A stretch of DNA of 64,000 nucleotides from Paraburkholderia fungorum (GCF_902833645.1 NZ_CADFGE010000008.1:248001-312000), one strand, 5' to 3'; counted from the stretch's first letter, positions 44,022-53,908 are shown. Translations and numbers: made by a program. Notes: generated from the letters alone by a model not told the origin.

Positions 44022-44951
44022 ATGTTCTATCTCCTCTCGCCCGAAGTACGCACCGCGGAAGTCTTCACGCGTATGCCGGACAAATTCCGCAAAGCCGACG
44101 TCCAGACCGATTGGGCGCGCGCCAATCGCGGCGGCCTCGCCACGGACTCCTTTCTCGAAGGCCCCGTGTGGGACCTGGCGGGCTATCTGTTCGTCACGGA
44201 CATCCCGCATGGCCGCGTTTTCCGGATTTCGGCGTCGGGCGAGTGGGAACTCGTCGTGCAATACGACGGCGAGCCGAACGGAATGAAGCGCTTCGACGAT
44301 GCGCATCTGCTCATCACCGACTATCGCAACGGTCTGATGCTGCTCGACATCGCGCGCGGCGAAGTGCGCCCGTTTCTCGAGCGGCGCAATTCCGAGCGCT
44401 TCCGGGGCGTGAACGATCTCACGTTCGATTCGAACGGCAACCTGTACTTCACCGATCAGGGGCAAACGGGACTGCACGATCCGACGGGCCGTGTGTACCG
44501 GCTGTCCGCGGACGGCAAGCTCGACTTGCTGCTCGGCAATTGCCCGAGCCCCAACGGACTCGTGCTGTCGCCCGACGAGAAGATTCTCTTTGTCGGTATG
44601 ACGCGCGGCAACTGCGTGTGGCGCGTGCCGCTTCAGGCGGATGGTTCCGTCAGTAAGGTCGGGCAGTTCTTCACGTCGTATGGCCCGAGCGGTCCGGACG
44701 GACTGACCATCGACACGCAAGGACGACTCTTCGTCGCGAATCCGGGGCTTGGCCGCGCGTGGGTGCTGAACCATCGCGCTGAACCCGTCGAAATTCTGAC
44801 GAGCCCGGAAGGCGCTTCGCTCACGAATCTCTGTTTCGGCGGCGCGGACATGAAGACGCTGTTCATGACCGAGTCCGTTTCGGGAACGGTTCTCAAAGCT
44901 GAAATGACGGTTGCCGGCCCGCTTCCGAAGCAGGCCGGGCGAACCGTCTGA
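44022..44951 (+). CDS. SMP-30/gluconolactonase-family protein
   Basis: The 309-residue beta-propeller shows LEGPVWDLAGYLFVTDIPHGRVFRI, the metal-ligand FRGVNDLTFDSNGNLYFTDQG and CPSPNGLVLSPDEKILFV with the catalytic/metal residues of SMP-30 lactonases. The start ATG 44022 follows a short gap after the dehydrogenase. A lactonase for a sugar or oxo-acid lactone is likely. It is cytosolic. Confidence 0.88.
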   Translation: MFYLLSPEVRTAEVFTRMPDKFRKADVQTDWARANRGGLATDSFLEGPVWDLAGYLFVTDIPHGRVFRISASGEWELVVQYDGEPNGMKRFDDAHLLITDYRNGLMLLDIARGEVRPFLERRNSERFRGVNDLTFDSNGNLYFTDQGQTGLHDPTGRVYRLSADGKLDLLLGNCPSPNGLVLSPDEKILFVGMTRGNCVWRVPLQADGSVSKVGQFFTSYGPSGPDGLTIDTQGRLFVANPGLGRAWVLNHRAEPVEILTSPEGASLTNLCFGGADMKTLFMTESVSGTVLKAEMTVAGPLPKQAGRTV

Positions 44952-45024
44952 TGGCGCAGCGGGCGCGAACGCCCGCGATACATCAATACATTTGCGCCGA
45001 CAGAAGCGCGATGGAGGAGCAAGC

Positions 45025-46404
45025 ATGACCATGTCGCACACCCTGCGCGCCGACGGTGCCACGCGCCAGACAGAAACGCCGCCCGTCGCCGGCATCGCCA
45101 GCGAGGACTACGCGGCCAGTGAACGCACGCTCGCCAAGGCGTTCCGGCGAATCCTGCCATTCATCTTCATCTGCTACGTCATCAGCTATCTCGACCGGAC
45201 CAATGTCGGGTTCGCCGCGCTGACGATGAACAAGGACCTCGGTCTGACGTCCGAGCAGTTCGGCTTCGGGGCAGGACTGTTCTTCGTCGGCTATTTCCTG
45301 TTCGAGATTCCGAGCAACCTGATCATGCATAAGGTCGGCGCGCGGGTGTGGATCGCACGCATCATGATCACGTGGGGTCTCTTTTCGATGGCGACTGCGT
45401 TCGTCGTCGGCCCAAAGAGCTTTGCCGCCGCCCGCTTTCTGCTTGGGATCGCCGAAGCGGGCTTCACGCCCGGGATCTACCTGTATTTCACGCACTGGTT
45501 CCCGGGCAAGTGGCGCGCGAAAGTGACGGCTGCGTTCCTGGTCGGCATCCCCGTCGCGAATATGATCGGCTCGCCCGTTTCGGGCGCGTTGCTCGAACTC
45601 GGCGGCCTGCATGGCCTGCGCAGTTGGCAGTGGTTGCTGCTGATCGAAGGCGGACCGGCCGTGTTGCTCGGCATCGCCTGTCTGTTCGTGCTGGCCGACC
45701 GCCCCGAAAAAGCAAAATGGCTCACCGACGAAGAGAAGTCGTCTCTGGCAAAGCGTCTTGCGCTTGAACAGGGCGACATCGGCGCACGTCACGGCAGCAC
45801 ACTGCGCGACGCGATGACCAACTGGCGCGTGTTCGTGCTCGCGTTCGTCAACTTCTGCGGCATCGTCGGGTCGCTGGGAGTGGGCCTGTGGATGCCGCAA
45901 ATCATCAAGCAATTCGGCGTCACGCACACGGTCGTGGGCTGGCTCACTGCGATTCCCTATGCAATCGGCGCAGTCGCCATGCTCTGGTGGGCGCGCGTCG
46001 CGAATCGCTCGCAAAACCGTATTCCCTATGTGGCCGGTGCGCTGGTCGTGGCGGCGGCCGCGCTGTGCGCAAGCACCTTCATCGACGCGCCCGTGCTGAA
46101 GCTGATCGCACTCTGTTTCACGGTGAGCGGCATCCTCGCTTTCCAGGCGACCTACTGGGCCATTCCGTCCGGCTTTCTCACGGGACGGGCCGCGGCCGGG
46201 GGCCTGGCGCTCATCGTCTCGGTTGGCAACCTCGGCGGCTTCGTCGGTCCGTCGATGATCGGCGCGCTCAAGCAACTCTCAGGCGGGTTCACCGTGCCGC
46301 TGCTCGCCGTGTCGGGTGTGCTGCTGCTCGGCGCGCTCACCATCGCTTGGCTCGGTGATCCCGGCGCCGACGCAGGCGAAGCGCCGTCGGCCCACAAAGT
46401 TTGA
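45025..46404 (+). CDS. MFS transporter, ACS (anion:cation symporter) family
   Basis: The 459-residue carrier has 12 predicted helices and ACS motifs: ISYLDRTNVGFAALTMNKDLGLT, FFVGYFLFEIPSNLIMHKVGARVWIARIMITWG and FLLGIAEAGFTPGIYLYFTHWFP. GGAGG precedes ATG 45025 (MTMSHTL). Relatives carry glucarate, galactonate, phthalate and tartrate. It probably imports the substrate of this cluster. Confidence 0.92.
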   Translation: MTMSHTLRADGATRQTETPPVAGIASEDYAASERTLAKAFRRILPFIFICYVISYLDRTNVGFAALTMNKDLGLTSEQFGFGAGLFFVGYFLFEIPSNLIMHKVGARVWIARIMITWGLFSMATAFVVGPKSFAAARFLLGIAEAGFTPGIYLYFTHWFPGKWRAKVTAAFLVGIPVANMIGSPVSGALLELGGLHGLRSWQWLLLIEGGPAVLLGIACLFVLADRPEKAKWLTDEEKSSLAKRLALEQGDIGARHGSTLRDAMTNWRVFVLAFVNFCGIVGSLGVGLWMPQIIKQFGVTHTVVGWLTAIPYAIGAVAMLWWARVANRSQNRIPYVAGALVVAAAALCASTFIDAPVLKLIALCFTVSGILAFQATYWAIPSGFLTGRAAAGGLALIVSVGNLGGFVGPSMIGALKQLSGGFTVPLLAVSGVLLLGALTIAWLGDPGADAGEAPSAHKV

Positions 46405-46449
46405 TCCACACATTCAAAACCAGTCCATAAAACGCTATCTGGAGACTCC

Positions 46450-47601
46450 ATGCTGTTCAAAAAAGCCAGCCACAACGTCAACACGAACGTCCGTTTCATG
46501 CTCGGCGCAGTCGCTGCCGCAGGCGTCAGTCTGACCTGCGGCGCTGCACATGCGCAAAGCAGCGTCACGCTGTACGGGATTGCCGACGTTGGGATCGAGC
46601 ACATCAACAATACGAGCGCTGGCGGCGCACAAACGCGCGAAGTGTCGGGCAACCTGTCCGGTTCCCGCTGGGGACTGAAGGGCGTCGAAGATCTCGGCGG
46701 CGGCATGAAGGCCATTTTCCAGCTGGAAAGCGGTTTCAACATCAATGACGGCACGACCGCTCAATCAACTAAAGGTCTCGGCGCTAACGCTGCAACGACC
46801 ACCCGGTTGTTTGGCCGACAGGCTTGGGTCGGTCTTTCGTACAAAGGTCAGCAACTGACGTTCGGCCGGCAGAACTCGCTGCTCTACGAACAGGCCGTTG
46901 CGTTCGATCCGATGGGCGCATCGTCGCGCTACTCCGCGCTGTCGCTCGACTACGCGATGGCCGGACGCATCGACAACTCGGCGAAGTACACGGGCGTGTT
47001 CGGCCCGCTGACCGCGCAGGCGATGTATAGCACGCGCTACGACACGGGCTACGGCGCCGAAGTGCCGGGCGCGGAAATCACGGGGCGCTTTTTCAGTGGG
47101 GCCGTGACCTATGCGCAAGGCCCGTTCGCGGCGAGCGTGTCGTACGAGCAGCGCAACAGCAACACGATCGCGACCAACACGGGCACCGAGCGTCGCGCAA
47201 CGGCAGCGGCTTCGTATGTAATCGGACCCGTGAAAGGCTTCGCGGGCTATCGCTATCTGCGTGCGTCAAATGCGTTCCTGCCTGTGAACCCGATCGTCGT
47301 TGCAAACGGCTCGCAAGCCAGCGCTGCAAACCTCTACTGGGCGGGTGCGCAGTACAACGTGACGCCCGCTTTCGTTGTGACGGCCACCGGCTACTACCAG
47401 GACGTGCATTCGACGGGTGCCGACCCATGGCTCGCGGTGCTCTGCGCGGACTATTTCCTGTCGAAGCGCACTGATCTTTACGCAACCGCGGGCTTCGCTC
47501 ACAACAAGGACAAATCCACGCTGGGCGTCAATGGCTACGGTACGGTCGCGCCCGGATATAACCAGACGGGCATCACGATTGGCATGCGCCAGAAGTTCTG
47601 A
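46450..47601 (+). CDS. General porin (Burkholderia OpcP type)
   Basis: The 383-residue outer-membrane trimeric porin has a signal peptide (AHA-QS), SSVTLYGIADVGIEH at the start of the barrel, GSRWGLKGVEDLGGGMKAIFQLESGF and the terminal aromatic ITIGMRQKF. It sits between a carrier gene and an amidohydrolase gene, so it probably gives outer-membrane access for the cluster's substrate. Confidence 0.95.
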   Translation: MLFKKASHNVNTNVRFMLGAVAAAGVSLTCGAAHAQSSVTLYGIADVGIEHINNTSAGGAQTREVSGNLSGSRWGLKGVEDLGGGMKAIFQLESGFNINDGTTAQSTKGLGANAATTTRLFGRQAWVGLSYKGQQLTFGRQNSLLYEQAVAFDPMGASSRYSALSLDYAMAGRIDNSAKYTGVFGPLTAQAMYSTRYDTGYGAEVPGAEITGRFFSGAVTYAQGPFAASVSYEQRNSNTIATNTGTERRATAAASYVIGPVKGFAGYRYLRASNAFLPVNPIVVANGSQASAANLYWAGAQYNVTPAFVVTATGYYQDVHSTGADPWLAVLCADYFLSKRTDLYATAGFAHNKDKSTLGVNGYGTVAPGYNQTGITIGMRQKF

Positions 47602-47613
47602 CGGGAGGGCGTT

Positions 47614-48660
47614 GTGCAGATAGTCCATGCGCCCCATCTGCCGGTTCGAGAAAAGTGGCTTGCCCTGCGAAAGGAGCCTGTTCTCGAGCCTGAGCTGCCG
47701 ATTGTCGATGCGCATCATCATCTGTGGGACCGCCAGACCGGGCGGTACCTCGCGGACGAATTCCGCAACGACGTGGCGAGCGGGCACCGGGTCGTGTCGA
47801 CGGTCTACGTGCAATGCCGCTCGATGCTGCGCGAGGACGGTCCCGAGGCGATGAAGCCCGTTGGCGAAGTGGAGTTCGCCAACGGCATCGCCGCGATGTT
47901 CGCGAGCGGCGCGTACGGACGGGCGCGCTGCTGCGAAGCGATCGTCGGCGGTGCGGATCTGATGCTTGGTGCGGAACTCGATGCGGTGCTCGAAGCGATG
48001 TTGCAGGTATCCGGCGGACGCCTTCGTGGCATCCGTAATCCGCTCGCGTGGCATGCGAGCTCGGAAGTGAGTTCGAGCCCCGTGACGCCGCCGCGCGATC
48101 TGATGACGAATCCGGTTTTCCGGCAAGGTGTCGGGGCGCTCGGCCGCTTCGGGCTTGCGCTTGACGCATGGGTCTATCACACGCAACTCGACGATCTGTA
48201 TGAACTCGCGCGTGCTGCGGATCACGTGACGGTCGTCATCGATCATTTTGGCGGACCGCTGGGCGTGGGTCCGCACGCCGGTCAACGCGCGGCGGTTCAC
48301 GCCGAATGGCAGCAAAAACTCGCGCGCCTTGCGAGTTTGCCCAACACGCGCATCAAGCTCGGCGGCGCGGGCATGAACGTATTCGGCTTCGACTTCGCCG
48401 CGCGCGAAGTGCCGCCTTCGTCCGAGGAACTGGCCTCTGCATGGCGGCCGTATTTCGACACCTGCGTCGAACTGTTCGGCGTGAATCGCTGCATGTTCGA
48501 AAGCAACTTTCCGGTCGACAAAGGGATGTTCAGTTACGGCGTGCTGTGGAACGCCTTCAAACGACTCGCGTCCGCGATGTCCGCCAATGAAAAAGCCGCC
48601 CTGTTCAGCCGGACTGCGGCGGCAACCTATCGCCTCGCGATTGCCGGAGACAACACATGA
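47614..48660 (+). CDS. Amidohydrolase 2-type lactonase/decarboxylase (cytosolic)
   Basis: The 348-residue TIM-barrel protein starts at GTG 47614 after GGGAGGGCG. It shows the metal motif IVDAHHHLWDRQTGRYLADEF, VVIDHFGGP and MFESNFPVDKG with the final aspartate. This is the COG3618 group (2-pyrone-4,6-dicarboxylate lactonase, sugar lactonases). It lies in the IclR cluster, following the porin. Confidence 0.88.
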   Translation: MQIVHAPHLPVREKWLALRKEPVLEPELPIVDAHHHLWDRQTGRYLADEFRNDVASGHRVVSTVYVQCRSMLREDGPEAMKPVGEVEFANGIAAMFASGAYGRARCCEAIVGGADLMLGAELDAVLEAMLQVSGGRLRGIRNPLAWHASSEVSSSPVTPPRDLMTNPVFRQGVGALGRFGLALDAWVYHTQLDDLYELARAADHVTVVIDHFGGPLGVGPHAGQRAAVHAEWQQKLARLASLPNTRIKLGGAGMNVFGFDFAAREVPPSSEELASAWRPYFDTCVELFGVNRCMFESNFPVDKGMFSYGVLWNAFKRLASAMSANEKAALFSRTAAATYRLAIAGDNT

Positions 48661-49937
48661 AGACGAGTCCAACGATTGCAGCAACCGAATTCGAGGACGC
48701 TGCGGATGCCAGGGGAGTCAGGAATATCACAGGTACCGAGTGGCGTTCGCTAACACTTGCGGGACTCGGCTGGACGTTCGAAAGCTACGACTCGTTCCTG
48801 CTTTCGCTTCTGCTGCCGACGCTCGCCCTTCAGTTCGGCTTGAGCAAGGCGCAACTCGGTCTGTTCACAAGCATCACGGCGGCCGGGCAGATCGTCGGCG
48901 GGATTCTGTTCGGATATGTGTCGGACCGGCTGGGGCGCGTGCGAACCGCGTTGCTCTGCGTTGGCATTTATTCGCTGTTCTCGGGTCTGCTTGCATTTGC
49001 GCCGAACGAGCACTGGTTCGCGGCGTTGCGCTTCTTCGGCGCGTTGGGCATGGGCGGCACCTGGACGGCGGGCGCCGCGCTGATCGCCGAGACATGGCAC
49101 GCGAGCCGGCGCGGCAAGGGCGGCGCGCTGATGCAGATGGGCTTGCCCATCGGCGCAATCCTCGCGATCACCGTCTCTGGTGTGGTCAGCGGCGTGAACA
49201 ATGGGCTCGGCGGAAATAGCTGGCGCCTGCTGTTTCTGATCGGTGCCCTGCCGTTCTTTATCCTCTTCTGGGTCGCGCGAAAAACGCCTGAATCGCCGAT
49301 CTGGCTGGAGCGCAAGCACGCGAAGGCGTCGATACAGCGCGCTGCGGCGGCTAGCGGCGCCAAGCTCAACGTACGCGGACTGCTGACGGCATTCGGTTTC
49401 ATCTTCTTTCTGCAGTACCTGTACTGGGGCGTCTTTACGTGGACACCGACGTTCCTCGTCACGGTGAAGCATCTCGACTTCGTGCATAGCCTGAAGTTCG
49501 TGCTTGCGCTGCAGTTCGGCGCGATCACCGGTTTCCTGCTGTTCTCGGCTTTCGTCGACCGGCTTGGTCGACGGCCCATGTTTCTGGCCTACCTGCTCGT
49601 TGGCGCTGCCGCCGTGGGCGTGTACATCGTGTCATCGAATGCGCTGCTGCTCATGGTCGCGATCTTCCTGACCGGCTTCAGCGTCAACGGTATTTTTGCC
49701 GGAGCGGGTCCGTTCCTCGCGGAGATCATCGGCAATACTGCGTCGCGCGGATTTCTGATGGGCCTCGCGTATAACGGCGGCCGGTTGGGCGGCTTCATCG
49801 CGCCGTTGATCATCGGCGCGCTCGCATCGACGTCTGGCGGATTCGTGCTCGGACTCGCGACGACCATCGTCGCGTTTGTCGCCGCCGCCGTCGTCGTGTT
49901 CTTCGCACCCGAAACGCGCGGCAAGGCGTTGTCATGA
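48657..49937 (+). CDS. MFS transporter, AAHS-type aromatic/acid carrier
   Basis: The 426-residue carrier has 12 helices, GWTFESYDSFLLSLLLPTLALQFGLSKAQLG, GYVSDRLGRVRTALLCV and ETWHASRRGKGGALMQMGLPIGA. AAHS/sialate-type carriers move aromatic acids or sugar acids. The ATG overlaps the amidohydrolase stop, and its own stop overlaps the next gene. Confidence 0.9.
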   Translation: MKTSPTIAATEFEDAADARGVRNITGTEWRSLTLAGLGWTFESYDSFLLSLLLPTLALQFGLSKAQLGLFTSITAAGQIVGGILFGYVSDRLGRVRTALLCVGIYSLFSGLLAFAPNEHWFAALRFFGALGMGGTWTAGAALIAETWHASRRGKGGALMQMGLPIGAILAITVSGVVSGVNNGLGGNSWRLLFLIGALPFFILFWVARKTPESPIWLERKHAKASIQRAAAASGAKLNVRGLLTAFGFIFFLQYLYWGVFTWTPTFLVTVKHLDFVHSLKFVLALQFGAITGFLLFSAFVDRLGRRPMFLAYLLVGAAAVGVYIVSSNALLLMVAIFLTGFSVNGIFAGAGPFLAEIIGNTASRGFLMGLAYNGGRLGGFIAPLIIGALASTSGGFVLGLATTIVAFVAAAVVVFFAPETRGKALS

Positions 49938-51172
49938 GCATGGTCGCGCAAGCCGGTTTCGTAAGCAGACTGTTTCCGGCGCTTGCCGAGGCGTCGCTGC
50001 GACGCTATCTGAGCGGACAGGTCGCGTCCGTGCTCGGTAGCTGGACGCAGAACGTCACGCTGAATCTGCTCGTGTATCACCTGTCGGGGTCGGCGGCCAT
50101 TCTCGCGCTGCTCAATTTTTTGCTGTACGGACCGCAACTGATCGTCGCACCGATCGCCGGCTCGCGGATCAGTTCGGCCAATGCGAAGCGCGCGACGCTG
50201 TGCGTACTCACGGCGTCGCTGGTGCTGACGGCCAGTCTCTTCACGCTGTCGCTGGTCGGCGTGCTCGGCGTGAAGCTGATACTCGCGCATGCGCTCGCCA
50301 TCGGCGTATCGAGCGCCGTTGAGACGCCCGCGCGCCAGGTTCTGCTGCTGACGAGTCTCGAAGATCCGACGCATACGTCAAACGCCGTGGCGATGAACAC
50401 GATGGTCTACAACGTCGGCCGGATGGTCGGTCCGACGATTGCCGGTTTCGTCTATCCGACGCTCGGACCGAGAACATCGTTTGTGATTTATGCGGTGGCG
50501 CTCTGCTTCATGGCGACCTGCGTGCGTTCCATCAGAACGGCCTCGGCGGCTCGGCCCGCGCGCGCGGACAGCAGCCTGCGCGACGCAGTCGGCTACGTGA
50601 TGTCCGATGCGTTTTCCGCGCGCTATCTGCCCATTCTTGCGTGCATCGGTTTGTTCGCCGGCAGTTACCAGACACTCGTGCCGCTGCTCGCGGACCAGGG
50701 GTTTCACGACGCGGCGCGGTTTACGGGCGTGTTCTTCGCGTGCGCGGGCGCGGGTTCGCTGAGCGCCGCAATCCTGCTTTCTTCAGCGATCGGCACGTGG
50801 GCGTCGCGAAGATTCATCGCGTGGGCGCCGTGGACGGCCGTCGGCGCGCTCGCGTCGCTCGCCGCGACATCCGAGGCGGCAGCCACGGTGCCGGCGTTTT
50901 ACGCACTCGGTTTCAGCCTCACGTTCGCAGCCACGTCGACGAACGCGACCATCCAGCGGCAATGCCCGGAACATGTGCGCGGCGGGCTCGTCGGCATGTA
51001 CGGGATGGCCTACAACGGCACGATGCCATTCGGCTACCTGCTCGTCGGGACCGCGTCCGAAGCGCTGGGCGTACGACACACATTTGCAGCCATGGCGGTG
51101 GTGCTCGCCGGCGGGGTCATCGCCGTCATTGCATGGCAACGATTCACGAATCAGCGCGCAGGCGCACAATAA
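49934..51172 (+). CDS. MFS transporter, EntS/DHA3-like
   Basis: The 412-residue carrier starts with LRRYLSGQVASVLGSWTQNVTLNLLVYHLSGS, typical of the EntS-like group that exports siderophores or drugs. It shows VETPARQVLLLTSLEDPTHTSNAVAMNTMVYN. In a catabolic cluster an exporter may relieve toxic intermediates. Translational overlap with the previous gene indicates co-expression. Confidence 0.88.
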   Translation: MSMVAQAGFVSRLFPALAEASLRRYLSGQVASVLGSWTQNVTLNLLVYHLSGSAAILALLNFLLYGPQLIVAPIAGSRISSANAKRATLCVLTASLVLTASLFTLSLVGVLGVKLILAHALAIGVSSAVETPARQVLLLTSLEDPTHTSNAVAMNTMVYNVGRMVGPTIAGFVYPTLGPRTSFVIYAVALCFMATCVRSIRTASAARPARADSSLRDAVGYVMSDAFSARYLPILACIGLFAGSYQTLVPLLADQGFHDAARFTGVFFACAGAGSLSAAILLSSAIGTWASRRFIAWAPWTAVGALASLAATSEAAATVPAFYALGFSLTFAATSTNATIQRQCPEHVRGGLVGMYGMAYNGTMPFGYLLVGTASEALGVRHTFAAMAVVLAGGVIAVIAWQRFTNQRAGAQ

Positions 51173-51184
51173 ACGGAGACGACG

Positions 51185-52507
51185 ATGCAAACTGGATTTA
51201 TGGACAAGTCCCCGATCGAGCGCCGGACGATACGAAAGGTCGTCTGGCGCCTCATTCCCTTTTTGATGGTGTGCTATCTGCTGGCCTTTATCGACCGGGG
51301 CAACGTCGGCATGGCGTCGCTGCAGATGAATCATGATCTTGGCATGTCGGCGAAGGTGTTCGGCTTCGGCAGCAGCCTGTTCTTCATTTCCTACTTCCTT
51401 TGCGAAGTGCCGAGCAATCTTGCGTTGGAAAAGTACGGCGCGCGTATCTGGATCGCGCGGATCATGATTACGTGGGGCATCGTGTCGGCGGCGACCGCGT
51501 TCGTGCATAACGCAACGTCGTTCTATGTCCTGCGCTTTCTGCTCGGCGCCGCCGAAGCGGGCTTTTTCCCTGGCGTGCTGCTGTATCTGTCGTACTGGAT
51601 TCCGGCCTCGTATCGCGCTCGTATTGTCGCGACGTTCATGGTCGCCATTCCCGCCGCGAGCTTCATCGGCTCACCGATTTCGGCGTTGCTGCTGCAGATG
51701 GACGGCTTCTGGGGCCTGCGCGGCTGGCACTGGCTGTTTATTCTCGAAGGCGTCCCGACCGTGCTGCTCGGTGTCGCGTGTCTGTTGATGCTGACCAACA
51801 AGCCGGAGAACGCGAAATGGCTCGACGATGACGAGCGGATGTGGCTCGTCAATGCGCTCGTCAGCGAGCAGAAGGCTCCGAAGAAAGTGCCGTCGCTGCC
51901 GCTCGCACAACTGTTCCGCAATCGCTATGTGTTGTGTCTCGCACTCGTCGATACGTGTGCGTCGGCGGCAGGCAGCACGCTGTCCGTGTGGCAGCCGCAA
52001 CTGCTCAAGTCGTTTGGGTTGTCTGTCATGCAGACAGGCTTGCTGAACTCCGTGCCGTACGCGGTCGCTTCCATCCTGATGGTGTACTGGGGCCGCCGCT
52101 CGGACCGGGTCGGCGAGCGGCGCTGGCACACTGTAGTACCGATGCTGCTGATCGGTGTGGGTCTGTTCGCGACGTCGCTGAGCGGCTCGCTTGTACCGAC
52201 GGTCTGCATGCTGTGCGCGGTGCTCGTCGGCGCCTATTCGTTCAAGGGCCCATTCTGGGCGCTCGCGACAGACATGCTGTCCAACAGTACCGTGGCGGCA
52301 GGCCTCGCGACGGTCAACGCGATTGCAAATCTGCTCGGCGGCGGGCTGATGGTGAACGTATACGGATGGGTGAAGGAGGCGACGGGAAGCTATGCGCTGG
52401 CGTTGATGCCACTCGCCATCCTCACGCTCGTCAGCGTCGCGACCTTGTTGCTGTTGACTCGCAACGGTTCGGCAAACCGTCTGGTTAGCAAGACGGGGAC
52501 CATCTGA
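51185..52507 (+). CDS. MFS transporter, ACS family (second copy)
   Basis: The 440-residue carrier has AFIDRGNVGMASLQMNHDLGMSAKVFGFGSSLFFISYFLCEVPSNLALEKYG and LLGAAEAGFFPGVLLYLSYWIP motifs of the ACS family. It resembles the ACS carrier earlier in the cluster in its family-typical segments but is clearly diverged. GGAGACGACG precedes ATG 51185. Two ACS importers in one operon suggest more than one substrate or form. Confidence 0.9.
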   Translation: MQTGFMDKSPIERRTIRKVVWRLIPFLMVCYLLAFIDRGNVGMASLQMNHDLGMSAKVFGFGSSLFFISYFLCEVPSNLALEKYGARIWIARIMITWGIVSAATAFVHNATSFYVLRFLLGAAEAGFFPGVLLYLSYWIPASYRARIVATFMVAIPAASFIGSPISALLLQMDGFWGLRGWHWLFILEGVPTVLLGVACLLMLTNKPENAKWLDDDERMWLVNALVSEQKAPKKVPSLPLAQLFRNRYVLCLALVDTCASAAGSTLSVWQPQLLKSFGLSVMQTGLLNSVPYAVASILMVYWGRRSDRVGERRWHTVVPMLLIGVGLFATSLSGSLVPTVCMLCAVLVGAYSFKGPFWALATDMLSNSTVAAGLATVNAIANLLGGGLMVNVYGWVKEATGSYALALMPLAILTLVSVATLLLLTRNGSANRLVSKTGTI

Positions 52508-52509
52508 TC

Positions 52510-53442
52510 ATGACTGTTTCCACGAGACGCGAGTTTCTCCAGTTCGCGGGCGTTGCACTCATGTCCGCGGCGATGCCTGAATTGGCAAACGCGGAAGAGA
52601 CGTGGTCGGGCGGCACGGATCGGCCAACGTTCAGGTTGCCCGAAGGCGCCATCGACTGTCACATGCATATCTACGACGATCGCTTCCCGGTTGCACCGGG
52701 CACGACCCTGCGTCCGCCGAATGCGACAGTCGCGCAGTACCGGCTTTTGCAGACGCGCCTCGGGGTGAAGCGCAACGTGGTTGTCACCCCGTCGACGTAT
52801 GGAACGGATAACCGCTGTACGCTCGAAGCCGTCAGGCAGTTCGGCGGCAACGCGCGCGGCGTTGCCGTTATCGACAGTTCCGTGACCGATGCGGAACTGC
52901 AGAATCTGGATCGAGGCGGCATTTGCGCGATCCGCTTCAACCTGAGCTATCCGGGCGCCACGACGCTCGACATGCTTACGCCACTTGCCGCGCGCATAGC
53001 CAATCTCGGCTGGCATATCGAACTGGTGGTGCAGGGCGCGCGACTGCCGGTGCTCGAGCCGCATTTGTCGGCACTGCCCTGCCCGCTCGTCATCGACCAT
53101 ATCGCGCATGTTCCGCAACCGGGCGGCCTGTCGTCGGACGCTTTGCGCACCGCGCGGCGCCTTGTCGACAAAGGCAATACATGGATCACGTTGTCGGGGC
53201 CGTACGTCGACAGCAAGGCGGGCGCGCCAGCATACGAAGACGTGGCACCTGTCGCGAAAGCGCTGATCGAGATGGCGCCGGAGCGGATGCTGTGGGGTAC
53301 CGACTGGCCTCATCCGACGGAAAAGACTCATAAGCCGGATGATGCAAGCTTGCTGGACACGATCGCGGATTGGATCGGGCGGCCGGATTGGCAGCATCTG
53401 ATATTCGTCGCTAACCCTACGAAGTTGTACGGATTCGCATAG
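52510..53442 (+). CDS. Exported (Tat-type) amidohydrolase
   Basis: The 310-residue protein has a twin-arginine leader (TRREFLQFAGVALMSAAM, cleavage near ANA-EE) and a TIM-barrel of the COG3618 type: AIDCHMHIYDDRFP, CPLVIDHIAHVP and WGTDWPHPTEKT. It is therefore a periplasmic relative of the cytosolic amidohydrolase four genes upstream, and may open lactones before uptake. It ends the cluster; the ATG is two bases after the carrier stop. Confidence 0.87.
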   Translation: MTVSTRREFLQFAGVALMSAAMPELANAEETWSGGTDRPTFRLPEGAIDCHMHIYDDRFPVAPGTTLRPPNATVAQYRLLQTRLGVKRNVVVTPSTYGTDNRCTLEAVRQFGGNARGVAVIDSSVTDAELQNLDRGGICAIRFNLSYPGATTLDMLTPLAARIANLGWHIELVVQGARLPVLEPHLSALPCPLVIDHIAHVPQPGGLSSDALRTARRLVDKGNTWITLSGPYVDSKAGAPAYEDVAPVAKALIEMAPERMLWGTDWPHPTEKTHKPDDASLLDTIADWIGRPDWQHLIFVANPTKLYGFA

Positions 53443-53908
53443 CCCGGCGAAGATGTCGCGAAAAGAGGGATCAACGGCAATATACCGAGTCGAAACATGC
53501 ATCGCTTTAGCGACCGCGGGTGGAGACTCAAATGTCAGCTCCAAAGATAGCAGTGGCCCCTTACACATCTAGCTGACCGGTCACACCGTCGGTCAGTGCA
53601 TTGTTAGCAATGACCGGCGCGAACGGATATTTCCGGTTTGCGCCTGGCACGAATCTGCGGGCAGATCGAATACTCGCGGCCCTCGCTGATGATCTCCGGC
53701 GCCCTTGCCAAACCACAGGAAATCGCTTCGTCGATTCGCGCGGTCCCGTCTCTTCCCGAGGTGAGCAGACACTGGACATTCCGCCATCCAGGTAAGCAAG
53801 GGCTATATCGACGCCTCTGCCCCGCGGCATCCGTCGATGCTCGCCGCCAATGCCGTCAGTTGAACCAGGCGTGCTGTTATCCGTGGCGCGCGCCCCCCCA
53901 AAAAAAAC
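53443..53908. other. Intergenic region of about 470 bases
   Basis: No gene is supported. One plus-strand stretch near 53770-53875 reads for about 30 codons as a plausible protein tail but has no start and a stop just before it, so it may be a relic. An 8-base C-run followed by 8 A bases lies at 53893-53908. Confidence 0.4.

Noticed and set aside
42971..44023. 350-codon minus-strand frame opposite the dehydrogenase gene
   Set aside because: Mirror of the dehydrogenase coding strand, no motif.
44983..46275. 430-codon minus-strand frame opposite the ACS carrier
   Set aside because: Same reason: D/E/R/Q-rich mirror of a membrane protein gene without start context.
47266..48684. 472-codon minus-strand frame opposite the porin and amidohydrolase
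   Set aside because: Composition (R/H/A rich, no domains) and exact overlap with two well-supported genes mark it as antisense noise.
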